NCBI RefSeq assembly: GCF_012044895.1
Contig: NZ_CP050695.1
Coordinates: forward strand, 2,944,501 to 3,008,500
DNA: 64,000 nt
Direction: 5' to 3'
Origin: Aquisalimonas sp. 2447
Lineage (GTDB): Bacteria; Pseudomonadota; Gammaproteobacteria; Nitrococcales; Aquisalimonadaceae
The notes beneath the pieces were generated by a model. It ran no database searches. It saw only the letters and a list, made by a program, of their open reading frames with translations, and was not told where the DNA came from. The position numbers and the translations under genes were made by a program. Positions 58,141 to 64,000 of this stretch are shown in pieces (position 1 is the stretch's first letter; each line of letters starts with the position of its first letter).

Positions 58141-59605
58141 TGCCACACCGTTCTTCCCTGTTGCGCATTGCGTCCGGCGTGAAACCCAGCGACCGGTACG
58201 CCTCGGCCATGGAGCGTATCCCATCGATGGTCCGGTGAAACAGCGACCAGTCGTCCCTTTGGGCAATGGCGTCCCAAAGGGCCTCCACCTCGCGGATCAC
58301 CATCCCGCACGGGGCGTCCCGCTGCCAGTATGGGTGGGCCGCAAGTGTGTCAGCCGCCGGCAGGGGCTCGCACCCCTGCAGGGCCTCGATCACCGGGCGC
58401 CACGCCTCGCCCCGGTAGACACTGCGCTCGGGGCTCGCCGCCATGCGCACCTCACGGGCCCCGCCCACCAGATCGAAGAACGGACGCTGAAACGGCACCT
58501 GCGTCCGGTGCATGGCATCGAAGAAGCGCCCTGCCAGGGACCGGGCCTCCTCGGACCCCTCTGGCGGGTGCAGCCCCAGGCGGGCAAAGGTGCGCACCAC
58601 CACCGCCCGGTCGAAGACGTCTTCGAAGGCACTCACCCGTCGCTGAAGAGTCACGGCGCTGCTCAGCGGCGCAAGGCTACGGGCCAGTTGCTCCAGGTTC
58701 CAGATCATGGCGCCGGGCTGGCGCGCGAAAGCGTACAGGCCCATGTGGTCGAAATAGGCGGCGGTGAACCCCGGGTCCATGTGCGGCAGGAAACGCCAGG
58801 GGCCGTAGTCGAAACTCTCACCGGTGATGACCACGTTATCGGTATTGAGCACGCCATGAACGAACCCCGCCACCCACCACTCAGCAGTCATTTCCGCGGT
58901 GGCCCGCACCACACAACTCAACAGCCCCGCAACGGGATCCTCATCCCTACCCGCCTCGGGCCAATAGTGCTCGATGCTGTAGTCCACCAGCCGGCGCAGT
59001 GCATCGTGCTCCCCCAGCAACTCCAGACGCTGGAAGGTGCCGATACGGATGTGGCTGTGGGACAGGCGCACCAGCACCGAGGACCGCGTCGGCGAGGGCT
59101 CGTCGTGGCGCATGAGGGGTTCGCCGGTCTCGATCAGGCTGAGACTCTTCGAGGTATAACACCCCAGCGCCTCCAGCATCTCCTTGGCCAGCACCTCGCG
59201 CACGCCGCCCTTCAGGGTCAGGCGGCCATCCGCACCGCGGGACCATGGCGTGCGCCCGGAGCCCTTGGTGCCGAGATCCAGCAGGCGACCATCCACCGGA
59301 TCCTGCAGCTGGGCGAACAGGAACCCCCGGCCGTCGCCGAGTTCCGGGTTGTAGGTGCGGAACTGATGGCCGTGGTAGCGCAGGGCCAGCGGCTGCCGGA
59401 GATTGTCCGGCAGGGGATCGAACCCAGCGAAGTGCCGGCACCACTCATCATCCGTCAGAGGCCCGAGACCGATGCGCTGGGCCCAGGGCTGGTTCCGGAA
59501 ACGCAGGCGGTGCTCGGGAAACGGAGCCGGTTCCACGACATCGTGGAACGCGGCACCGAGTTCCTGATGACAGGGGGCCGGCAAGTAGTCAGGCGCCACG
59601 GGCAT
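58130..59605 (-). CDS. selO: Protein adenylyltransferase SelO (YdiU family)
   Basis: A 491-residue pseudokinase-fold enzyme that transfers AMP to protein hydroxyls and is linked to redox stress. Family motifs are LALRYHGHQFRTYNPELGDGRG, DLGTKGSGRTPWSRGADGR, FVHGVLNTDNVVITGESFDYGPWRF and YAFARQPGAMIWNLEQLA. It is the first gene of a three-gene unit with the RsbQ-like hydrolase and PAS kinase, an unusual setting. ATG 59605 is used; GTG 59611 is an alternative start two codons earlier. Confidence 0.95.
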   Translation of the reverse strand: MPVAPDYLPAPCHQELGAAFHDVVEPAPFPEHRLRFRNQPWAQRIGLGPLTDDEWCRHFAGFDPLPDNLRQPLALRYHGHQFRTYNPELGDGRGFLFAQLQDPVDGRLLDLGTKGSGRTPWSRGADGRLTLKGGVREVLAKEMLEALGCYTSKSLSLIETGEPLMRHDEPSPTRSSVLVRLSHSHIRIGTFQRLELLGEHDALRRLVDYSIEHYWPEAGRDEDPVAGLLSCVVRATAEMTAEWWVAGFVHGVLNTDNVVITGESFDYGPWRFLPHMDPGFTAAYFDHMGLYAFARQPGAMIWNLEQLARSLAPLSSAVTLQRRVSAFEDVFDRAVVVRTFARLGLHPPEGSEEARSLAGRFFDAMHRTQVPFQRPFFDLVGGAREVRMAASPERSVYRGEAWRPVIEALQGCEPLPAADTLAAHPYWQRDAPCGMVIREVEALWDAIAQRDDWSLFHRTIDGIRSMAEAYRSLGFTPDAMRNREERCGNER

Positions 59606-59643
59606 ACACACCCTCGAGGGGGAGGAACAGCATGGATTGCGAG

Positions 59644-61143
59644 TCAGTCGACGGCAGGATCGGCGCCCCGCACCTCGACCTGGTACAGCGTAACATTCGC
59701 CAGGGCCAGGGCCTGCTCAAGGGGAATCCAGGGAATGGCCTCCGGGCCGCTGGCCGGCGTCAGGTGCAGCGTCGCCAGGCCGCGGCGCCGCTGGAACCAG
59801 CTCTGCCGCACTTCCACCGCCTGCACGTTGATCAGCGGAAAGGTGACCGTGCGACGCCCCAGCAGACCGCGGCGCACCACCACGTAGGGGCCGTCGGTTC
59901 GCCAGCCCACGGCCCGCCAGCGCAGATGCCCCAGCACCCAGGCCAGCATCGGAACAGCCGCCAGCGCATAGAGCACATCGACACGCCCACTCAGGCCGGC
60001 CATGACCACAACCACCAGGGCAGCAACCGGCACGAGCCTCAGTGCCACGGACCGGCGGTAATACCGGTGCACCCGGCGGCATTCGGCGTCCAGATCCAGC
60101 CGCGGCCAGAACGCCTGCACCAGCTCCCCGCCCCGGCTGCGGGCAAGTCCGGGGATCAGGAAGTTGCGGCCGGCGTGATCCGCCGCCTGGGGCAGCCCGC
60201 CGTACTGCCGGCAGACCAGGTAACCCAGCCCCAGCAGGCGCCCCAGTGCGGTCTGGACCCACTCCACCGTCTGCAACTTGGTGCCGGACAGCTCCTGTTC
60301 CTGACGATTGAAAAGGCCGCTGGACTGCACGAAACGGTCACCGGTACGGCTCAGGGTGAAACCGTGGAAGCGTAGCCAGGCCACGATCACGGCGGCGATC
60401 ATGAGCACCATCATCAGGGCCAGTAGCACTGCCAACGCCACCAGGACGGGCGCGTCACCGGCACGCTCCACCCAGGCGGCGTCCTCCAGGTTTTCCAGGT
60501 ACGGACGGCCGAGGCGCTCCAGGGGCTGCAACACGGGGGCCAGCAGTGCCGCCACAACGTAGATGGAATTGCTGGTGAGACCGTGCAGGGTCAGCGCCCC
60601 GGGCCGGATGCGAAACAGCTCCCGCTGCCTGGGCCGGGGCCCGGCCTCCTCGGCGGCCGTCTCCGCTGGCACGGCATCCGGTGTGCTCAGTGCCTGACGC
60701 AATGATTCCGCCACCGAGCTCGGAATGCCGGGGAGTTCCAGCTCCGCGGTCACGCCCCCGGGGGTGTCGGCGCTAAAGCGCACCACACCGAAGGGGCGCA
60801 TGTAGGCCGGCTGCTCCAGGCTGACGTGCTGTACACGCCCGGCGCTAACCTTGAGCTCGGTGCGCTCGAACAGGCCCTTCTGCACCAGCAGCACATCCCC
60901 GTCGAAGCAGAAGCGGAACCGCCGGTAGTAGAGCAGGCTCAACAGCAGCGCCAACAGCAGCGCCGCGCCGCCAGCGAGCACCACCTCCACCATGCCGATG
61001 CGCTCGATCACGGCTACGCCGGCGCCGGCACCCACCAGCACGGGAATATTCTCGCGGGCAAAGCGCACCACGCCACGGACGAAAAGGAACACCACCGCCC
61101 AGGGAGAGAGGCGCTGCCAGTGCTCCAGTGACTGCGCGGTCAC
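59644..61143 (-). CDS. Multi-PH-domain membrane protein (YdbT-like)
   Basis: A 499-residue inner-membrane protein with bacterial PH (bPH_2) domains between paired membrane helices: LLVQKGLFERTELKVSAGRVQHVSLEQPAY; RFVQSSGLFNRQEQELSGTKLQTVEW; YVVVRRGLLGRRTVTFPLINVQAVEVRQSW. The family is poorly characterised; genetic data in Bacillus link YdbS/YdbT to resistance to the bacteriocin amylocyclicin. It overlaps the upstream PH protein gene by four bases. Confidence 0.85.
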   Translation of the reverse strand: MTAQSLEHWQRLSPWAVVFLFVRGVVRFARENIPVLVGAGAGVAVIERIGMVEVVLAGGAALLLALLLSLLYYRRFRFCFDGDVLLVQKGLFERTELKVSAGRVQHVSLEQPAYMRPFGVVRFSADTPGGVTAELELPGIPSSVAESLRQALSTPDAVPAETAAEEAGPRPRQRELFRIRPGALTLHGLTSNSIYVVAALLAPVLQPLERLGRPYLENLEDAAWVERAGDAPVLVALAVLLALMMVLMIAAVIVAWLRFHGFTLSRTGDRFVQSSGLFNRQEQELSGTKLQTVEWVQTALGRLLGLGYLVCRQYGGLPQAADHAGRNFLIPGLARSRGGELVQAFWPRLDLDAECRRVHRYYRRSVALRLVPVAALVVVVMAGLSGRVDVLYALAAVPMLAWVLGHLRWRAVGWRTDGPYVVVRRGLLGRRTVTFPLINVQAVEVRQSWFQRRRGLATLHLTPASGPEAIPWIPLEQALALANVTLYQVEVRGADPAVD

Positions 61144-61691
61144 GCGTCGCCGTCCGCTGCCGGGTCGTCGGCGGTGCTCCCTTCACGGATCCGGGACAAC
61201 AGGTGCTGGCGCAGGCGATCCGCCGTCTCCGAACGCAGGCCGGCCATGACCAGGTCGGCGCTGGAGCCGCCGGCGGTAAAACAGGTCAGCCGCACCAGAC
61301 CGAACAGCCGCTCCAGAGGGCCACTCACCGTCTCCACGTGCTGAATGCGGCAGACCGGCAGAATGGTGGTGCGGCGCACCAGCAGGCCGCTGGTGTAGAT
61401 GACGTCCTCCCGGCGCAGACCGAACGCGCGCCGTCGCGCCTCGATGGCCGCCAGCAGCGCCAGACCGAGCCCCGCCAACAACACGGCGCCACCCAGTGCG
61501 CCCCGAACCGGCCATGGCAGCTCGGGCCCCACCGGTGCCACCCCCACGGCCAGCGCCAACGGCATCCAGAATGCCAACGTGCCCAGTACGCGGTAGGGCG
61601 CGAAACGCGGCGACACCGGCGTCAGCGGTACCGCCTCCAGGGCGGGCAACTCCCCGGGGGAGACCGGCGGATTGAATGGTTCCTGGTTCAT
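61140..61691 (-). CDS. PH-domain membrane protein (YdbS-like)
   Basis: A 183-residue partner of the YdbT-like protein. Two membrane helices (~35-80) precede one bPH_2 domain (VIYTSGLLVRRTTILPVCRIQHVETVSGPLER). The ATG at 61691 has a GGAGG site. The stop overlaps the next start (61140-61143), a sign of coupled translation. Confidence 0.85.
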   Translation of the reverse strand: MNQEPFNPPVSPGELPALEAVPLTPVSPRFAPYRVLGTLAFWMPLALAVGVAPVGPELPWPVRGALGGAVLLAGLGLALLAAIEARRRAFGLRREDVIYTSGLLVRRTTILPVCRIQHVETVSGPLERLFGLVRLTCFTAGGSSADLVMAGLRSETADRLRQHLLSRIREGSTADDPAADGDA

Positions 61692-61713
61692 GGGCGCCTC
61701 CACCGGTAATCCA

Positions 61714-62307
61714 TCAACCCCGCGGCCGCACCACGAGGGTGCCGGCGATGAGGTCATGGAGGCCCTGCTTGCGCGGGTGGAACGCCACCATGATGTAGCC
61801 GATCATCAGCAACAGGGCGGAGAGGATCTCCGCCAGGTAGCGTGCGGTGGCGCGCAGGAACGAGATGCGCTGACCCTGCAGATCGGTGACCTGCATCCCG
61901 AGGGCCATCTTGCCCAGGGTGGCCTGCCAGGCGGAGCTGTGCATGCCGGCCCAGTAAAGCCAGGCAGCGATGGCTTCCAGCGTGTGCCACCAAGTCCACC
62001 CGGTGACCGGGTCGGCGGGCATGCCATGCCCACCACCCTGGCCGCCATGCTGCCCGGGCCCCATGGTCCCGGGGGCAAACAGCCACTGCAGCACGGTGAG
62101 TACGGTCACCAGGATCACCACATCCACCAGTGCCGCCCCCGCGCGTCGCCAGAAACCACCGTAATCGGCGACGTTCGCGGGCCGGTCGGTATAAGCACCG
62201 GTCTCCCGGGCCAGCAGGTGGCGCTCGGCGGGGTCCATGGGCGCACCGCAGTTCTCGCAGAACCGGGCATCGGCGGAATTTCGCGCACCACACTGGGGGC
62301 AGTACAT
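61714..62307 (-). CDS. RDD-family membrane protein with N-terminal zinc ribbon
   Basis: A 197-residue protein. The first ~25 residues hold a zinc-ribbon CPQCGARNSADARFCENCG. The RDD domain follows (YGGFWRRAGAALVDVVILV and GKMALGMQVTDLQGQRISFLRATARYLAEILS), with three or so helices and a Gly/His-rich loop (GQHGGQGGGHGMPAD). Its role is unknown; RDD proteins are sometimes Na+/H+ antiporter-like. It is 22 bp upstream of the PH-domain genes, likely one operon. Confidence 0.85.
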   Translation of the reverse strand: MYCPQCGARNSADARFCENCGAPMDPAERHLLARETGAYTDRPANVADYGGFWRRAGAALVDVVILVTVLTVLQWLFAPGTMGPGQHGGQGGGHGMPADPVTGWTWWHTLEAIAAWLYWAGMHSSAWQATLGKMALGMQVTDLQGQRISFLRATARYLAEILSALLLMIGYIMVAFHPRKQGLHDLIAGTLVVRPRG

Positions 62308-62365
62308 GTCACGCTCCATTGTTCATGGTCCGAGTCGGATGCGCTGCCGGCCGCTCGGGCCGCGG

Positions 62366-62923
62366 CTAGAGCCCGCCGGGCAGTTTGCCGGCAGCGTCAA
62401 CGGGATTGCGACGCGGCGCGAACACCGCCTCGTTCCGGGTTTCGTTGAAATGGGCAAGCGCCCACCGGACACTCGGAAACGCCAGGGCATCGTGGGGGAT
62501 TTCGTCGGGATGGAACAGCGCCACCTCCCTGGACTCCGGTCCGGCGGCAACCTCGGGTGAGGTCAGGCGGGCGCGGTAAATCAGTTGTACCTGACTGATG
62601 TGCTCGATGGAGTAGACCCCGAGGAGCTGCTCGATCTCCATCCGCGCCCTGGCCTCTTCCCAGGCCTCCCGCAGCGTCCCGGCCTCGGCATCCTCACCCA
62701 GTTCCAGGTAACCCGCCGGAAGGGTCCAGTAGCCGACGCGCGGCTCGATGGCCCGGCGGCACAGGAGAATACGGTCCTCCCAGTAGGCCACGGTGCCCAC
62801 CACGATTTTGGGATTCTCGTACTGGATGAAGCCGCAGTCTTCGCACACCAGGCGCCGGCGGTCGTCCCCGTCCGGGATGCGGCGGGTGAAGTTGGAGGGA
62901 TCGTAAGGGTTGCCGGTACTCAT
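62366..62923 (-). CDS. NUDIX hydrolase with zinc-ribbon-like N terminus
   Basis: A 185-residue pyrophosphohydrolase. The Nudix box [21 protein letters not shown] fits G-x5-E-x7-REUxEE. An N-terminal [14 protein letters not shown] resembles the NudC/zinc-ribbon Nudix subgroup, with one CxxC pair. The substrate is uncertain; a nucleoside diphosphate derivative is likely. It lies 58 bp upstream of the RDD gene. Confidence 0.9.
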   Translation of the reverse strand: MSTGNPYDPSNFTRRIPDGDDRRRLVCEDCGFIQYENPKIVVGTVAYWEDRILLCRRAIEPRVGYWTLPAGYLELGEDAEAGTLREAWEEARARMEIEQLLGVYSIEHISQVQLIYRARLTSPEVAAGPESREVALFHPDEIPHDALAFPSVRWALAHFNETRNEAVFAPRRNPVDAAGKLPGGL

Positions 62924-62965
62924 CGCCGGGAAGTGTACTCATCTTCGCCGACAAATGGCCAGCCA

Positions 62966-62997
62966 ACAAAAAAACCGGGCGGGGTGAGACCCGCCCG
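62966..62997 (-). terminator. Rho-independent terminator after the DUF4168 gene
   Basis: On the minus strand CGGGCGGG (62990-62997) pairs with CCCGCCCG (62976-62983) around a 6-nt loop, and the stem is followed by GGTTTTTTTG. It would end transcripts of the DUF4168 gene before the NUDIX gene. Confidence 0.85.
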
Positions 62998-63037
62998 TAA
63001 TGGAGGGCAACCAACCACTTGAAGACAACTCAGCAGA

Positions 63038-63067
63038 CGCGGAACGACTCGCGGGAGTCGTTCCGCG
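63038..63067. other. Perfect 13-bp hairpin directly after the DUF4168 stop
   Basis: CGCGGAACGACTC (63038-63050) and GAGTCGTTCCGCG (63055-63067) form a perfect stem with a 4-nt loop, 5 bp beyond the stop codon. No T-run follows on either strand. It could stabilise the mRNA or aid termination together with the terminator 40 bp further on. Confidence 0.7.
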
Positions 63068-63072
63068 CTGGT

Positions 63073-63474
63073 TCACGCCTCAGTTGCAGCCTTCAGCTCA
63101 ACCTGGGCCTGAAACTCTTCGTCCTCATGGACGAAGTAACCGATGTCCCGATACTCGCTGACGTCGATACCTTCCGATTCGACGGCATTCACCATCTCTT
63201 CGTTGGCGTCGGCACGCAGCTCCTCGTACGCTTCCGGATCGTCGGCGATTTCGCCGGCATATTCATCGCGGATGTCCTTGATGGCATCGGAGGCAGCGAT
63301 GAAACTGGCGATGGCGTCATCCTCGATATCGCCAACCTCGATGGAGGGCGACTCCGCCATTTCCTGCTCGTACAGATCGTAATCGTCGGCGCTCGCAGCC
63401 AGAGGCGCGGCGGACACAGAGGCCACGAACCCAGAAATCAGAACACTGGTGGTAATGCGGGCCTTGCGTTTCAT
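63073..63474 (-). CDS. DUF4168 exported acidic protein
   Basis: A 133-residue secreted protein with a Sec signal (TTSVLISGFVASVSAAPLAASA). The mature part is acidic and helical (IASFIAASDAIKDIRDEYAGEI, ANEEMVNAVESEGIDVSEYRDIGY) and matches the DUF4168 family. The strong AAAGGAGA ribosome site suggests high expression. Function is unknown. Confidence 0.82.
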   Translation of the reverse strand: MKRKARITTSVLISGFVASVSAAPLAASADDYDLYEQEMAESPSIEVGDIEDDAIASFIAASDAIKDIRDEYAGEIADDPEAYEELRADANEEMVNAVESEGIDVSEYRDIGYFVHEDEEFQAQVELKAATEA

Positions 63475-63693
63475 GACGAAAGTCTCCTTTGTCGCTGAGC
63501 GTAACGCCGGGCGCGTATGGCATGCTGCGCTTCCGGCGTTTGCATCCGGAGCCTTTCATGCATCGTGCCAACTTCACTGATCGCGGCGTGACGGGGTTTT
63601 CCGCACACCACCCCGACACGAACCCCGCCTGGAGCACGTGTCACATTGGCACATGTGCGCATGAGCGTCGCCACCGCATGCCCGGAGGCAGTC
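63475..63693. other. Divergent intergenic region before TauE/SafE gene
   Basis: This ~220-bp gap must hold promoters for the DUF4168 gene and the permease gene. The only clear elements are ribosome sites (AAAGGAGA on the minus strand, GGAGG at 63683-63687 on the plus strand). Confidence 0.4.
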
Positions 63694-64000
63694 GTGGTGG
63701 CTGACTGGCTGCTCTCACTACTGCCACCAGAGTTACCGGTCTACGCGATCGTCGTACTCCTGCTGGCAAGCGCCCTGACGTCCTTTATCACCGCCGCCTT
63801 CGGTGCCGGTGGCGGCGTTCTGCTGCTGGGGCTGATGACCCTGTTCCTGCCCGCCACTGCGGTGATCCCCCTGCATGGCGTCATCCAGGCGGGCTCGAAC
63901 GCCGGGCGCACCCTGGTCACCTGGGGCCACATCCAGTGGCCGCTGGTGGCCGTGTTCTCCCTGGGCGCAGTGACTGGGGCCACGGCCGGTTCCGGCATTC
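63694..64000 (+). CDS. TauE/SafE (TSUP) family permease, N-terminal part
   Basis: An open frame that runs off the right edge. Its first ~100 residues show hydrophobic helices and the family-typical segment LTSFITAAFGAGGGVLLLGLM followed by HGVIQAGSNAGRTLV. TSUP proteins export sulfite, taurine-derived or other organic anions. The start is taken at GTG 63694 (or GTG 63697) behind GGAGG; an in-frame ATG at 63661 also exists. Confidence 0.8.
   Translation, partial: MVADWLLSLLPPELPVYAIVVLLLASALTSFITAAFGAGGGVLLLGLMTLFLPATAVIPLHGVIQAGSNAGRTLVTWGHIQWPLVAVFSLGAVTGATAGSGI

Overview
This window is high-GC DNA from a gram-negative bacterium. LpxH, TolC, Znu/Zur, a LexA-type box (CTGT-N8-ACAG), DnaE2, SelO and a Zur box close to the gamma-proteobacterial consensus all point to Gammaproteobacteria. 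An aerobic form I CO dehydrogenase and acidic exported proteins suggest a halophile or haloalkaliphile of the Ectothiorhodospiraceae kind, but no rRNA is present, so that placement is inference. No tRNA, rRNA, CRISPR array, transposase or prophage gene was seen.

Layout. 1-6.2 kb: the 3' end of a cytochrome P450, dnaE2 under a LexA box that almost touches its start codon, a palindromic repeat, then cysS and lpxH diverging. 6.3-13 kb: a LuxR-type regulator and two large divergent lipoproteins of unknown role. 13-19.1 kb: aldehyde dehydrogenase, GMC oxidoreductase, a ThDP enzyme and a CaiB-type CoA transferase, all on the minus strand. 19.4-21.1 kb: etfBA. 21.4-24.8 kb: a Zur-type Fur regulator, a TolC-family protein, a C39-like/TPR lipoprotein and a DUF1244 protein. 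24.9-31.4 kb: a membrane-fused spermidine-synthase-like protein converging on a zinc uptake operon (His-rich porin-like protein, ZnuA-like, ZnuC-like, ZnuB-like) with a near-consensus promoter overlapped by Zur-like palindromes.

31.5-41.7 kb is an acyl-CoA catabolism island: a phosphotransferase, SDR, MaoC, thiolase, three acyl-CoA dehydrogenases and a class II aldolase, with surE embedded and several palindromic repeats between genes. A 17-bp palindrome near-identical between the etfBA and maoC promoters suggests that electron transfer flavoprotein and acyl-CoA genes are co-regulated.

42-53.8 kb holds a patatin and a minus-strand aerobic CO oxidation cluster: membrane protein, RcoM-like heme-PAS/LytTR regulator, coxM, coxS, a coxL carrying the form I AYRCSFR loop and fused in frame to a CoxG domain, coxD, coxE, an XdhC/CoxF-like gene, a MocA-like cytidylyltransferase, a second XdhC-like gene and a SufU-like scaffold. 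The CO sensor, enzyme, cofactor maturation and membrane or quinone coupling module thus lie together. 53.9-64 kb: a PQQ-type sugar dehydrogenase, an MFS transporter, a SelO-RsbQ-PAS histidine kinase operon, two PH-domain membrane proteins, an RDD protein, a NUDIX hydrolase, a DUF4168 exported protein and the start of a TauE/SafE permease.

The most notable items are the CoxL-CoxG fusion beside a probable RcoM, the SelO/RsbQ/PAS-kinase operon, the zinc operon led by a His-rich outer-membrane protein, and the shared etf/maoC operator.
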